Assembly (NCBI RefSeq): GCF_035958815.1
Contig: NZ_CP108383.1
Location: forward strand, 6,076,001 to 6,140,000
Direction of reading: 5' to 3'
From: Nocardia sp. NBC_01327
GTDB taxonomy: Bacteria > Actinomycetota > Actinomycetes > Mycobacteriales > Mycobacteriaceae
DNA: 64,000 nt
Position numbers and translations under genes: made by a program. Below, piece by piece: positions 54,601 to 63,360 of the stretch. Below the pieces are notes generated by a model. The model did no database searches. It saw nothing but the letters and a program-made list of their open reading frames with translations, and was not told the origin of the DNA. Positions within the stretch are counted from its first letter, which is position 1; every line of letters begins with the position of its first letter.

Positions 54601-54834
54601 CGGATGCACCAGCGCGCCCTCCCCCGCCTTCCGCGCCGCCCGCACCACCTCACCGATATCGAGATACGCGGCCGCCCCGCTCCCTGCCAGCCGCACCGCC
54701 TCATCAGCCAGCCGCACCACCAGGGCCCCGGCCTCGTCCTCGGTATACACCGCCAGCGTCGCGAACCCGCCCTCCCGCGCAGTCCGCACCACCCGGACAG
54801 CCACTTCCCCACGGTTCACCACAACGATGTGCAT
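51649..54834 (-). CDS. Single-chain long-chain acyl-CoA carboxylase (LCC-like)
   Basis: This is a 1061-residue fusion protein. Residues 1-450 form biotin carboxylase, with VKAAAGGGGRGM and the ATP-grasp core. A biotin carrier domain carries EAMKM with Lys 511, and the carboxyltransferase half (about 570-1061) has the paired crotonase-like lobes. This is the layout of the mycobacterial homohexameric LCC that carboxylates short to long acyl-CoAs. ATG at 54834 is the start that gives the family N-terminus MHIVVVNRGEVAVR. It is a distinct enzyme from the carboxyltransferase at 56440. Confidence 0.92.
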   Translation of the reverse strand: MHIVVVNRGEVAVRVVRTAREGGFATLAVYTEDEAGALVVRLADEAVRLAGSGAAAYLDIGEVVRAARKAGEGALVHPGYGFLSESAEFAEACAAAGLVFVGPQVEVLRLFGDKVAARAAAERAGVPVLPATRSVATPEEIAELLAAHPDGIMVKAAAGGGGRGMRMVRDPAQVAEAFERCRAEALAGFGDDAVYAEALVSEARHIEVQIVADGVRAVAVGDRDCSVQRRQQKLVEIAPAPNLPAALRERLHEQAVRLAESVGCRGVVTVEFLVSGEDSWFLEVNPRLQVEHTVTEEVAGLDLVAIQFELAQGRTLAELALTATAPRGYAVQARVNAEIITAGGDVLPSTGTLTQFAAPTGVGVRVDTAAFGGMRQGAEFDSLLAKVITRGSSYPAALRRAADALAETVIVGIETNLAVQRAVLDELVTAGSVSTSWFEQRMSELVSRAADYAPALVHVPDLDQPESTAAADLAEGEQALRSPMGGTVVSVVEPGTLVAAGAEVAVLEAMKMQHVVRAEQPLRVLRPLVGPGDVIDPHAPLLVWVEADHDGESVESAAVDLDSIRPDLAEVLDRHRIGLDESRPQAVAKRHRLGRRTARQNIADLVDDNSFVEYGALAVAAQRLRRSPEDLIANTPADGLIGGVATVNADHFGADATRVVVMSYDYTVLAGTQGMRNHAKTDRMLELAAAQELPVVFFTEGGGGRPGDTDYAGISGLDVTTFRAMGALSGRVPLIGIVSGRCFAGNAALLGMCDVVIATPDANIGMGGPAMIEGGGLGVYAPEDIGPIDVQRRNGVVHIVAADEAEAVAIARRYLAYFQGAESEWAAPDPRLSRHVVPEDRLRAFDIRAAIESVADTGSVLELRRDWGIGVVTALIRVQGRAFGLIANDCHHLGGAIDAPAADKLSAFLRLCDAHGLPVVSLCDTPGFMVGPEAETQATVTKFSRLFIDAAALSVPWGTIILRKGYGLGAQAMAAGSFRAPRFVIAWPTGEIGGMGLEGAVRLGFAKELAALEDPLERQRAFDNLVKLAYANGKALTAATVLELDDVIDPADTRRWIETLR

Positions 54835-54902
54835 GCCGCCAGTTTTACCCACAACCCCGCCCGGCGTCGAAGGTAGGGCAGACCCGCACACCGCGAAAGA
54901 CC

Positions 54903-56267
54903 TCAGTCGGGGAGTTCGGTGCCTTCGGCGGCGAGCTTGGCGGCTACCTCGTCGGGGAAGACATTGCGGAACAGGAACAGGTCGCGGCCCAGTTTCCAGC
55001 CGGGGGCGAGGGCTACGGCGTAGCGCTCGAAGTAGCCGAGCTGTTTGCCCATGAGGATGAGCTGCTGCGGGCCGGAGGCGCCGCGGCGTTTGCCGAATTC
55101 CAGCAGGCGGGCGGAGACCACGCCCAGGTCGAGTTTGTCGAGGCTGCCGGACAAAACGGGGCCGAGGGCCACGGCGAGCTGGCGGCCGATGGTGGCGTCG
55201 TCGCCGCTGTCGTCGGTGACCATATCGAGTTTGCGGAGGGCGCGGGCCACCGGGCGGAAGTCATTGTCGATGGAGCTGGCGTAGAACAGGGCGCGCACGA
55301 ACTCGCGCCATTCGGTCTCCATGCGGCCGACAATGCCGAAATCGAGCATGGCCACGCGGCCGTCGTCGAGCAGCCAGAGATTGCCGGCATGCACGTCGCC
55401 GTGGAAGAGACCGTGCACCGCAACACTTTCCATCCACGCCTTGACCAGGCGGCGGATGAGCAGTTCGGGATCGGGGTGGACGGCGCGGATATCGTCGAAG
55501 CGGTCCAGCGGCATGCCGCGCATGCGCTCCATGCACAGCACACGAGGGCCGCACAGTTCCCAATAGACCTCGGGGACAACAACATTGGCATTGTCGCCGA
55601 ACGCGGCCAGGTTCTCCCGGGCGCGGGTCTGATTATCGGCCTCGATGAGGAAGTTCAACTCCGCGACGGTCGCCTCGTACAGATCACGCACCACGCCCTG
55701 GGTATTGGCGACGCGGGCATTCTCCGAACGCTTCTCCATGGTGCGCGCCAGCCGCATGGCGGCGCGCAGATCCACGATCATGCGCCGGCCGATCTCGGGA
55801 CGCTGCACCTTGACCACGGCGGGACGGCCGTCGTGCAGGACGCAGGCGTGCACCTGGGCGATGGAGGCGGCGGACAGCGGCTCATCCTCGAAGGACCGGA
55901 ACAGCTCGGAAATCGGCTTGCCCAGATCGGCTTCGATGATCGAGCGCGCATCGGCGGACGGGAACGGCGCCATATCGTCGAGGCAGCGCAGGCAGGCGTC
56001 GGCCAGCTCGCGCGGGAAGGCGCCGGGCGAGGAGGCGATGAGCTGGCCGAGTTTCACGAACATTGGGCCCAGCGACTCGAAACCGTTCACCACGCCCTCG
56101 GCCACGGCGCGTTTACGCTTGGCCTTGCGCAGTCCGCCACGCAGCACGCTGCGGGTGACCGCTCCGCCCAGCACCGCGCCGACAATTACCGTTCGCCGCA
56201 TTTCGGAGAACCCGAACGTGTCCAGATCCGGCCGGATCACCTCGGGCGCCCCCGCTCGCACAGTCAT
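54903..56267 (-). CDS. UbiB/ABC1-family atypical kinase
   Basis: This 454-residue protein has the family signature KLGQLIASSPGAFP (KxGQ motif), the ATP-site VVKVQRPE, the HGDVHAGNLWL catalytic segment and LDFGIVG. Members act in isoprenoid/quinone lipid metabolism as membrane-associated ATPases. Candidate starts are ATG 56267 and GTG 56279; the longer open frame lacks family sequence. It is divergent from the carboxyltransferase gene. Confidence 0.88.
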   Translation of the reverse strand: MTVRAGAPEVIRPDLDTFGFSEMRRTVIVGAVLGGAVTRSVLRGGLRKAKRKRAVAEGVVNGFESLGPMFVKLGQLIASSPGAFPRELADACLRCLDDMAPFPSADARSIIEADLGKPISELFRSFEDEPLSAASIAQVHACVLHDGRPAVVKVQRPEIGRRMIVDLRAAMRLARTMEKRSENARVANTQGVVRDLYEATVAELNFLIEADNQTRARENLAAFGDNANVVVPEVYWELCGPRVLCMERMRGMPLDRFDDIRAVHPDPELLIRRLVKAWMESVAVHGLFHGDVHAGNLWLLDDGRVAMLDFGIVGRMETEWREFVRALFYASSIDNDFRPVARALRKLDMVTDDSGDDATIGRQLAVALGPVLSGSLDKLDLGVVSARLLEFGKRRGASGPQQLILMGKQLGYFERYAVALAPGWKLGRDLFLFRNVFPDEVAAKLAAEGTELPD

Positions 56268-56439
56268 CGGTGAGCTCACGCGCCGCAGTGTATCTCTGTC
56301 CCAGCCGGTCGGTCTGCTGTGGTGCCCGTCATAGGTTACGCACCCGTTCAGTGGTTGGGGATGGGTGGCGCACGGTACCGTGGCGGGCTGGGCAGTGATC
56401 CGGCTCCACCTGATGTAGGCGAAAGGCAAGACCGAAGTA

Positions 56440-57990
56440 ATGACGGGTACCGCGGAGAAGCTGGCAGAACTGCGCAAGCTCCTGGAGATCGCCGAAGAGC
56501 CTTCCGGTGAGAAGGGCATCCAGAAGAGACTTGTGAAGGGCATTCCCAGCGCCCGGGAACGGGCGCGGATGCTGCTCGACGCGGGCACCTTCGTCGAGAT
56601 GGGCGCGCTCATGCGCCAGCCGGGCAACTCCAACGCCTTCTACGGCGACGGCGTGGTCACCGGCCGCGGCTATATCGACGGCCGCCCGGTTGTGGTGATC
56701 TCGCACGATCAGACCGTCTACGGCGGCTCGGTCAGCGAGATGTTCGGCCGCCGGGTGCGCGCCGCGATGGATTTCGCCTACAACAATGCCTGCCCGGTGG
56801 TCTGCATCAACGACTCCGGCGGCGCGCGCATTCAGGACGGCGTCGCCTCCCTGGCCTGGTACGCGATCATGTGCCGCCTGCAGGAGGACCTGTCCGGCTA
56901 TGTGCCGATGGTCGCCGTGATGCTCGGCAAGTGCGCGGCCGGTTCGGTGTACGGGCCCATCAATATGGATGTCCTGGTGGCCACCGAGGATTCGTACATG
57001 TTCGTCACCGGTCCGGAGGTCATCCGGGCCGTGACCGGTGCGTCGGTCTCGGCCGAGGAGCTGGGCGGCGCCCGCGCGCTGGAGAAGAACGGCACCGTCC
57101 ACCACGTCGCCAAGACCGAAGCGGAAGCTTTCCAGTGGGTGCGCGACTACCTGAGTTACCTGCCGACCAGCTGCCTCGAACAGCCGCCGATCGTGAATCC
57201 GGGCCTCGAGCCCGAGCTCACCGATCACGACCGTGAGCTGGACAAGTTCATGCCCGATGCCGACAAGGTCGGCTACGACATGCACGACATCCTGCTGCGC
57301 ATCTTCGACGACGGCGCGTTCCACGAGATCAGCGCCAAGACTTCGGAAAATCTCATTACCGGGTTCGCGCGTGTCGACGGCCGTCCGATCGGTGTGATCG
57401 CCAATCAGCCGCTGGTGCTGGGCGGCGCGCTGGACGCGGCGTGCTCCGATAAGGCCGCGCACTTCATCCGGCTCTGCGATGCGTTCAATATCCCGCTGAT
57501 CTATGTGGTCGACACCCCGGGCGTGCTGCCGGGCGTGGACGAGGAGCGCAATCACGTCATCAAGCGCGGCGGCCGCATGTTCCGCGCGCTCATCGAGGCC
57601 TCCGTGCCGATCGTGACCATCGTGACCCGCAAGGCGTACGGCGGCGGTTACGCGGTGATGGGCTGCAAGCAGCTGGGCGCGGATATCAGCCTGGCCTGGC
57701 CCACGGCGCGGCTCGCGGTCATGGGCGCGGAGTCCATGATCCCGATCGTCGGCAAGCGGCAGATCGAGGCCGCGGCACCGGAGGACCGGGAAGCGGTGCG
57801 GCAGGGCATGATCGACTTCTACAATGCCACCGTCGCCACCCCGTGGACGGCGGCCGAGCGCGGTTATATCGATGCGGTCATCGAGCCCTCCGCGACCCGC
57901 CTGGAGATCCGCAAGGCGCTGCAGCTGCTGCGCGACAAGGGCGCGGTGCGCAAGCCGAACCCGCGTAAGCACAACCTGTTCCCGATGTAG
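56440..57990 (+). CDS. Acyl-CoA carboxylase carboxyltransferase (beta) subunit
   Basis: This is a 516-residue carboxyltransferase of the AccD/PccB type. INDSGGARIQDGVASLAWYA forms the first oxyanion region and VDTPGVLPGVDEE the second; RKAYGGGYAVMGCKQLGADI is also conserved. It moves CO2 from carboxybiotin to acetyl- or propionyl-CoA with a separate biotin subunit outside the window. It is 150 bases from a divergent UbiB gene. Confidence 0.94.
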   Translation: MTGTAEKLAELRKLLEIAEEPSGEKGIQKRLVKGIPSARERARMLLDAGTFVEMGALMRQPGNSNAFYGDGVVTGRGYIDGRPVVVISHDQTVYGGSVSEMFGRRVRAAMDFAYNNACPVVCINDSGGARIQDGVASLAWYAIMCRLQEDLSGYVPMVAVMLGKCAAGSVYGPINMDVLVATEDSYMFVTGPEVIRAVTGASVSAEELGGARALEKNGTVHHVAKTEAEAFQWVRDYLSYLPTSCLEQPPIVNPGLEPELTDHDRELDKFMPDADKVGYDMHDILLRIFDDGAFHEISAKTSENLITGFARVDGRPIGVIANQPLVLGGALDAACSDKAAHFIRLCDAFNIPLIYVVDTPGVLPGVDEERNHVIKRGGRMFRALIEASVPIVTIVTRKAYGGGYAVMGCKQLGADISLAWPTARLAVMGAESMIPIVGKRQIEAAAPEDREAVRQGMIDFYNATVATPWTAAERGYIDAVIEPSATRLEIRKALQLLRDKGAVRKPNPRKHNLFPM

Positions 57991-58008
57991 GTCGGCACGC
58001 ACAGCGGG

Positions 58009-58041
58009 CGCTGCCCCCGGCCGGATCGGCCGGGGGCAGCG
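58009..58041. terminator. Bidirectional GC-rich terminator
   Basis: CGCTGCCCCCGGCCG and its complement pair over 15 bases around a GAT loop. It lies between the convergent carboxyltransferase and lipase genes, 18 bases after one stop and 27 bases beyond the other. The stem is very stable. Confidence 0.85.
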
Positions 58042-58068
58042 TCGAATTCCGGAATGCGTTGAGCGCAT

Positions 58069-59442
58069 TCAGCATTCATTGGGCGCGGGTTCTCCCCGCA
58101 ATCGCGCGTCGAGCCAGAGCATGGCCTCCGGGAATCCGGTGAACGCGGCGGTGATGTGCTCGCCGAGCACACTGCGATACACCGCGGGCACACCCAGGGC
58201 GCACTGTTCTTTGTAGAGGTTCTTCGCACCCTCCGAGGGCACCCAGAATTCCTGCGCACCATTGTAGATGTACAGCGGCACAAGTGATTTGCGCCCATCC
58301 ATGCGCGTGACGCGGTAGATGTCCTGCGCCAGCGGGCTGTGCAGCGGGTCGGGGAAATCGGCGGCGACATCCAGCGGCAGCTGCAGCACGCCGGGTAGCC
58401 CGAACGCGGACATGCACTGATTCTTGTACGCGACCGCTATCCACTGCGCGAGATTGTTCATGTGCGCCAGGATTTCCGGCCGTTCGCGGCCGATGGCGAA
58501 GGTGGCGGCGAAGAACACCCCCGAGGCCAGATTCGCGTTCATGCTGCGCGAGAGAATCTCGTAATCGGCGGGCACGCCGCCCATGGCCGCGCCGACCACC
58601 ACATCGGCCAGCTCCGGTGCGTACTCCGACATGAGTTTCACCGCGCCCTTGGCGGCGATGGATCCGCCCGAGTACCCCGTCAGGCCGAATCGACTGTCCC
58701 CGAACTGCTTCGGCATGGACCCGCGCATCGCGCGAATCGAGTCCAGCACCGCGTGCCCGGCCACGAACGGCTCGGCATAGGCCATTCGAGGGCCCTCGTG
58801 ATCGGGAATGAGCACCGCGTATCCGCGCAGCAGCGGCAGCTGGGTGGCCGGAGGCAGATATTCCGAGAGATTGGTCGCGTCCGAAAAGCCGTGCACCAGC
58901 GTGTAACTCGGATTGCAGGTGCGACCGAGCCCATTGATGGGCAGCAGATTGACCACCACCGGCCGCTGCCCCGGGCCCGTCCACGCGCCGGTCGGAATCA
59001 CCAGCGACGCAATGGCATAGGACGGTGCGCCGTGCGAATCGGTGGTCCGATACTTCAACTGCACCACCTGAACCACCGGCGCGATCACGGCGGGTGCGGC
59101 CGTCGCGGTCACATCGCGCCACTGGATCAGCTGCCCGGGGCTGAAATCGTCCAGGTTGGGCGGCCAGTCGTCGATGAACGCGTCACCGATCGGATCCGGC
59201 AGCGTTGCCGCGCGCAGGGCGGCGAGTTCCGGCGACAGCCCCCCGCTGTCCACCAGCGGCGTCGCCGGCGCATTGGGCAGCGGGGGCGGCGGTACAACCG
59301 CCTCGACGAATTGCTGAAACGCGGGCAGCAGCCCCGAAATCGGCGCACCGGACGGCTGCTGCACCGGCGGTTGCGCATGCGCCACGCCAGCAAATCCGCC
59401 TATCATCAAGGCGGCAGCGACGATTCGCAGACAACGGAGCAC
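58069..59442 (-). CDS. Secreted lipase (LIP family)
   Basis: This is a 457-residue exported protein. The signal peptide ends near AGVAHAQPP, and the mature protein has the nucleophile motif GYSGGS. LIPDHEGPRMAY fits the secretory-lipase family of actinobacteria, and the His is probably in LGEHITAA. It should hydrolyse acylglycerols outside the cell. The GTG start at 59442 has GGGGGTG upstream. Confidence 0.88.
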   Translation of the reverse strand: MLRCLRIVAAALMIGGFAGVAHAQPPVQQPSGAPISGLLPAFQQFVEAVVPPPPLPNAPATPLVDSGGLSPELAALRAATLPDPIGDAFIDDWPPNLDDFSPGQLIQWRDVTATAAPAVIAPVVQVVQLKYRTTDSHGAPSYAIASLVIPTGAWTGPGQRPVVVNLLPINGLGRTCNPSYTLVHGFSDATNLSEYLPPATQLPLLRGYAVLIPDHEGPRMAYAEPFVAGHAVLDSIRAMRGSMPKQFGDSRFGLTGYSGGSIAAKGAVKLMSEYAPELADVVVGAAMGGVPADYEILSRSMNANLASGVFFAATFAIGRERPEILAHMNNLAQWIAVAYKNQCMSAFGLPGVLQLPLDVAADFPDPLHSPLAQDIYRVTRMDGRKSLVPLYIYNGAQEFWVPSEGAKNLYKEQCALGVPAVYRSVLGEHITAAFTGFPEAMLWLDARLRGEPAPNEC

Positions 59443-59782
59443 AACACCCCCACAGGATCAGTAGCTCGGCGGACCTGGCGAGCCTAGACGGGCGTCTACC
59501 TGCGACACTCCGACGTAGTCTGTTCGAGTCCACATCGAGACCGGTCCGTGCCGATCCCATTTGCCCGATCCCCGGTCATGTGGATATCGAACGCCTGTTC
59601 CCACGATCGCACCTGCCCCGGACCCACCCCGCACCCGGCGAGTCGTCGAGCATTGTGGTCAACCCGTAACAGGCCACCTGACGAGTATCCGTCGCCGCAT
59701 GTGCTTCCCGTAGCGGATCGGCGGGATCGAAACAGTCTCGGTCCCACCCGATCTGCGCCGGCTCCGGCGCCCGAGGTTCCGC
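59443..59782. other. Intergenic region with inverted repeat
   Basis: This 340-base gap has no convincing gene. It should hold the lipase promoter. TAGACG-GG-CGTCTA at 59485-59498 is a perfect inverted repeat 43 bases upstream of the lipase start and could be an operator. The rest shows nothing I can identify. Confidence 0.45.
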
Positions 59783-60634
59783 TCAGGCGCGCGCGTTCAT
59801 GACCGCATCGAGCTGCGCACTGCTGATCTGCCGCCCGGCATTGGACACCGAGGTCACCATGCAGCTGCCGAAGGCGCCCGCGCGATCGAACAGCGTGGCC
59901 ACACCGACGGCCATACCGCGGTCACTGATATGACTGTCGGCCTCGACGCCGATCTGCCCGGCCTCCGGCATCCGGGACAGCGCCAGGGTCATATCGGTAT
60001 TGATGAAGCCGATGCCCGCATCACCCCAGTTGGTCATCATGCTGGTCGCCTCGCCGACCAGGGCCGCGCGCTGGAAGGGCGAGAGCTCCTCCCCCGTCAC
60101 CACCCGAATCGGGTTCTGCCAGGTGCGTTTGCGGGCATTGTTCTCGTGCGCGGTGGGCACGGACGACCATTCGCCCGGATTCGCATCGCTGTTGAACAGC
60201 GGCACCTGCGGCAGCGAGGTGGTCGGCGCGATCTCCAGCGACGGCGGCTGCGGCTGGAATTCGCGCTGCCACAGCTGCCCGGGCGGCTGCTCCGAGGGCT
60301 GCAACAGCACCACCGAGGCGCGCGCCGCCACCTTGCCGCCCTGCACCACCGACACATCGGCGACCCGGATCCGCTTCCCGTCCCGGACCCGCACGGTGGG
60401 CATGGTGGTGTGCTCGAAGCGCGCCGCGCTGAACATGTCCACGGTGAGCCGCACCGGGACAAAACCGTCGGTGGCGTGCTCGAGCTCCAGCTGCCGTGCC
60501 ATCAGGCCGCAGATCGCCGGGCCCACCACCTGCGCCGAGGACCATTGACTGGCCGCGAAACGCGTCGCCTCGAACCCGCCGTCCACCACATCGAAATACG
60601 CCGGCACATCCACCACGGGTCCACCTGTCCACAT
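59783..60634 (-). CDS. Acyl-CoA thioesterase-like double hotdog protein
   Basis: This is a 283-residue protein. The opening (FEATRFAASQWSSAQVVGPA, then LTVDMFSAARFEHTTMPTVR) and the second half fit the TesB-type acyl-CoA thioesterase family of actinobacteria. It hydrolyses acyl-CoA to the free acid. ATG at 60634 has no clear ribosome site; GTG at 60616, preceded by AGGTGG, is an alternative. Confidence 0.78.
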   Translation of the reverse strand: MWTGGPVVDVPAYFDVVDGGFEATRFAASQWSSAQVVGPAICGLMARQLELEHATDGFVPVRLTVDMFSAARFEHTTMPTVRVRDGKRIRVADVSVVQGGKVAARASVVLLQPSEQPPGQLWQREFQPQPPSLEIAPTTSLPQVPLFNSDANPGEWSSVPTAHENNARKRTWQNPIRVVTGEELSPFQRAALVGEATSMMTNWGDAGIGFINTDMTLALSRMPEAGQIGVEADSHISDRGMAVGVATLFDRAGAFGSCMVTSVSNAGRQISSAQLDAVMNARA

Positions 60635-60845
60635 CAATCGATCAATCCACTGCTCCCAGACCTAACACACAGCTAGAACCCGTTTCAATGCGACGCCCGC
60701 CCAGCGGCCCGTGTCATTTCCCACAGCAGGTCATTTCCCACGGCGCCATCTCGGGACCATCACCGCCGTGGCACGGATTGACCGTGCGCTCGGGCGGGTA
60801 TCCCACGGCTTATCAGCCTTGAAGGGCAGGGCGGAAAGGGTGGCG

Positions 60846-61094
60846 ATGATGCCTGCCACGATGGACGACCCGTCCGGTAATTCACCGGGACTGACACTGG
60901 CTGCCATCGGAATCGTCTCGATAGCACTGACTTTGACCATCGGTGGCTACGGTTTCGCCATGGTGGCGCTCCTGGGCGCTGCGGTCAGCGGGCTGTGCCT
61001 GGCACTCGGAATCACACTCGTGGTGGCCGAACACAATCGCGATTGCGTGCGCAAACAGCATCGCACCCGCTGCACGGGGAATGACACGCACTGA
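60846..61094 (+). CDS. Small membrane protein
   Basis: This 82-residue protein has two hydrophobic segments (LTLAAIGIVSIALTLTIGGYG and about 45-65) and a basic Cys-containing tail. I do not recognise the family. ATG at 60846 follows AAAGGGTGG. A minus-strand shadow frame of similar length exists, so confidence is limited. Confidence 0.5.
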   Translation: MMPATMDDPSGNSPGLTLAAIGIVSIALTLTIGGYGFAMVALLGAAVSGLCLALGITLVVAEHNRDCVRKQHRTRCTGNDTH

Positions 61095-61226
61095 GCGCGG
61101 CGAATGACGCGCGCTGAGCGCCGCCGGGCCACGGGCCGGAAAGAGCGCCGGAAACTGCCCCGAAAAAGTTAGCTCGCAAACTTTTAGCAAGCCGAAATCG
61201 CTGCTGGCCCTTCATATTCGAGGTTA

Positions 61227-61265
61227 CAGATGCACTTGCATCTGCGCGGAGCACGGTCATAGACT
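61227..61265 (+). promoter_or_regulatory. Palindromic operator over promoter of small protein gene
   Basis: CAGATGCA-CT-TGCATCTG (61227-61244) is a perfect palindrome with 8-base arms. Its second half contains TTGCAT (61236-61241), which with TAGACT (61260-61265) at 18 bases forms a promoter. The same element recurs at 63362-63400 with identical spacing. The gene at 61370 follows with a leader of about 100 bases. Confidence 0.75.
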
Positions 61266-61369
61266 CATCGTGCAAGGCACCGTAGGGGACAACCAGGGAG
61301 CCGAGCGGTGGATCACCGGCGATTCCGCGCCATCGGTTTTAACCCTCGGCTTGGCATCAGGGGCGTTCT

Positions 61370-61618
61370 ATGAATCAGCCGATCAACCTCAGCCGACTCG
61401 GGTTTGCCGAAAGAACCCAGCCGGAGCAGTCATATTCACATGAGACTGCAACCGCTTTCGTCATTGACCAGGTCGAATCGACCGGAGCGGCGACTCGATA
61501 CGACTTTGATATCGAGCGAATAGTTGCCACCGCGCATGCGATGGTGAATGACTGGGATCTGCATGTGATGCAGCCAGAAGCCTTCTGGCGTATCGCCTCC
61601 AGCTTCATCAGGCAATGA
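61370..61618 (+). CDS. Small acidic protein of XRE/DUF397 locus
   Basis: This is an 82-residue protein, soluble and mostly helical, with TATAFVIDQVES and a C-terminal YDFDIERIVATAHAM, WDLHVMQPEAFWRI segment. The Asp/Phe/Trp-rich C-terminus resembles small hypothetical proteins of Nocardia, by memory only. AGGGG lies 6 bases before the ATG. It is controlled by the palindromic promoter at 61227 and ends at a strong terminator. Confidence 0.7.
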   Translation: MNQPINLSRLGFAERTQPEQSYSHETATAFVIDQVESTGAATRYDFDIERIVATAHAMVNDWDLHVMQPEAFWRIASSFIRQ

Positions 61619-61642
61619 ACTAAATAACCCGCCACAAGCTAA

Positions 61643-61667
61643 CGGGGCCCCCTTACAGGGGGCCCCG
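61643..61667. terminator. Bidirectional GC-rich terminator
   Basis: CGGGGCCCCC pairs with GGGGGCCCCG over 10 bases around a TTACA loop. It lies between convergent genes (61618 and 61735). AAGCT/AGCCTT flanks extend the pairing weakly. Confidence 0.85.
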
Positions 61668-61734
61668 CAGCCTTGTCTCGAACCGACTCTCGAACCGGTG
61701 GAACCAGCTCGCCGAAGCGAGCTGGAATCTCAAC

Positions 61735-62619
61735 TCACAGCTCGGCAGCTATCTTCTCCAGAAGTTTGCGGGACCGCTCCGGCGGCTCCGCCTGGACGCT
61801 CAGCTGATCCATGACCTGGCGGTAGAGTTCCAGATCCTGCCGGCGATCCAGATACAGGGCACTGGTCAGCTGCTCCAGGTACACGATGTCGGGCAGTTCG
61901 GCCTCGGCGAATCGCAGCATGGTGAACGAGCTGCCCGCGGCCGCGTGCCCGCCGGCCGAATAGGGCAGCACCTGAATGGTGATATTGGGCAGCTGCGACA
62001 TCTCGATGAGCTGATTGATCTGCTCACGCAGAACAGCTGCACCGCCGACCGGGCGATGCAGGACCGCCTCGTCCAGCACGGCCCAGAAGCTGGGCGCGCT
62101 CGGACGGGTCAGCAGTTCTTGACGGTGCCGACGCAGCGATACGCGCCGCTCACCGTCCTCATCATGACCAAGAGCGACGATGGAGCGCGCGTAATCGGCT
62201 GTTTGCAGCAGACCCGGAACCAGTTGGCCCTCATAGGTCCTGATGGACTTGGCCGCGTATTCCAGGCCTAGATAGGTCTCGAACCAGGGTGGCAGCAGGT
62301 CGCTGTAGCGATGCCACCAGCCTGGTTCATTGGCCTTGCGGACCAGATCGAGGAACTGCTCACGCTCACCGGGATCGTCGACCTTATAGAGGCTCAACAG
62401 ATCCCGGATGTCACGCTCCTTGAATCCGGTTCGCCCGAGTTCCAGGCGACTGATCTTGGCATGGGAACCGCGAATATGCTCACCCGCGGCCTCCCGGGTG
62501 ATGCCGTTGAGTTCCCTCAGCTTTCGTAGCTGCCCGCCCACTGCAATACGCAGTGCGGTCGGGCCACGGTCTACGACAGCGGAATTCGCCCGACCGTGAG
62601 GAACGGGTTCTGCGATCAT
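61735..62619 (-). CDS. XRE-family regulator with DUF5753 domain
   Basis: This 294-residue protein has an N-terminal helix-turn-helix near residue 40 (TREAAGEHIRGSHAKISRLE) and a DUF5753 domain (about 100-290). EPGWWHRYSDLLPPWFETY and YEGQLVPGLLQTADYA are the domain hallmarks. These regulators pair with DUF397 proteins in streptomycetes (WhiJ-like) and often control small accessory loci. ATG at 62619 has GGAG 8 bases upstream. The DUF397 gene lies 85 bases upstream on the same strand. Confidence 0.93.
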   Translation of the reverse strand: MIAEPVPHGRANSAVVDRGPTALRIAVGGQLRKLRELNGITREAAGEHIRGSHAKISRLELGRTGFKERDIRDLLSLYKVDDPGEREQFLDLVRKANEPGWWHRYSDLLPPWFETYLGLEYAAKSIRTYEGQLVPGLLQTADYARSIVALGHDEDGERRVSLRRHRQELLTRPSAPSFWAVLDEAVLHRPVGGAAVLREQINQLIEMSQLPNITIQVLPYSAGGHAAAGSSFTMLRFAEAELPDIVYLEQLTSALYLDRRQDLELYRQVMDQLSVQAEPPERSRKLLEKIAAEL

Positions 62620-62704
62620 GGGGTCCACTCCGATGCTCGGATTTGCCGGCAGTGGGCCACAACCGCACGTCGCGAACCACCGCGCCGATTGCCAATGCTA
62701 CCGC

Positions 62705-62941
62705 TCAGAACGCCAGATCGTCGAACTCTCCGCTCTTGGCGCCCAACAGGAAGCATTCGATCTCGGGGCGGGTGTAGACCAGCACCGATCCTTCCGGGTC
62801 CCGTGAGTTCCGCATGGCTACCTCGCCGTTCGCCAGTTTCGCGAGTTCCACGCAGTTACCGCTGGGGTTGCTGAAAGTGCTCTTGCGCCAAGAGAGTTCG
62901 TTGGGGTTGATGTCGAGATGGGTTGCCGGGATTTCCATCAT
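62705..62941 (-). CDS. DUF397 protein
   Basis: This 78-residue protein has the DUF397 hallmarks: ELSWRKSTFSNPSGNCVELA, then VAMRNSRDPEGSVLVY and a final EIECFLLG helix. Such proteins are the usual partners of XRE/DUF5753 regulators, possibly antagonists. ATG at 62941 follows AAGGAG at 6 bases. Its promoter region holds a near-perfect 26-base palindrome. Confidence 0.92.
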   Translation of the reverse strand: MMEIPATHLDINPNELSWRKSTFSNPSGNCVELAKLANGEVAMRNSRDPEGSVLVYTRPEIECFLLGAKSGEFDDLAF

Positions 62942-63005
62942 TTCAGACTCCTTGCCAGTACCGCCCGCAGACGGTGGTCCAGTACTTGCAAATGTTCGGC
63001 CAAAT

Positions 63006-63031
63006 GTTCTTGCAGTTGCAACCGCAAGAAC
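63006..63031 (-). promoter_or_regulatory. 26-base near-perfect palindrome upstream of DUF397 gene
   Basis: GTTCTTGC-A-GTTGCAAC-C-GCAAGAAC is symmetric in 12 of 13 base pairs, with a fully palindromic GTTGCAAC centre. It lies 65 bases upstream of the DUF397 start. Close by, AGTACTTGCA (62991-63000) carries the ACTTGCA core of the two small-gene operators. Confidence 0.7.
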
Positions 63032-63094
63032 GACGATAGCACGCGGGTAGCCCGCTATCGATGGCATAAATCGGGCATATCCTTTGCAACACAA

Positions 63095-63360
63095 CAGGTT
63101 TGATCTTGTTCAGCCAGGTTGCGATGCGAAGTTGTGAAGAAATTTCGACAATACGTACCGGTAGGTCTTATTTATCAAGACATTTGGGCTGGCTACCCGC
63201 CAACGGGCAATACCTGGCGAACCTTCGGGCGGCACGGAACGCCGAGGCGGAACACGGGCGCCGTTGCGGACATTTCGAACGCCGGCCGTCCGGCACGTAA
63301 TCCCTGGCGCCACAACAACACCGAAACGGACGAAACCCGACGACACGAGCGTTCGACCGT
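63095..63360. other. Gene-poor lower-GC segment
   Basis: This lies between the DUF397 promoter region and the second palindromic promoter. Short frames exist on both strands but none has a good ribosome site or a recognised domain. I see nothing else that I can identify. Confidence 0.4.

Noticed and set aside
59505..59535. GTTCGAGTCC resembling a tRNA T-loop
   Set aside because: No matching acceptor stem, anticodon arm or D-arm could be built around it.
60882..61190. Minus-strand frame opposite the small membrane protein
   Set aside because: No ribosome site or recognisable domain; the plus-strand frame has two clear hydrophobic segments.
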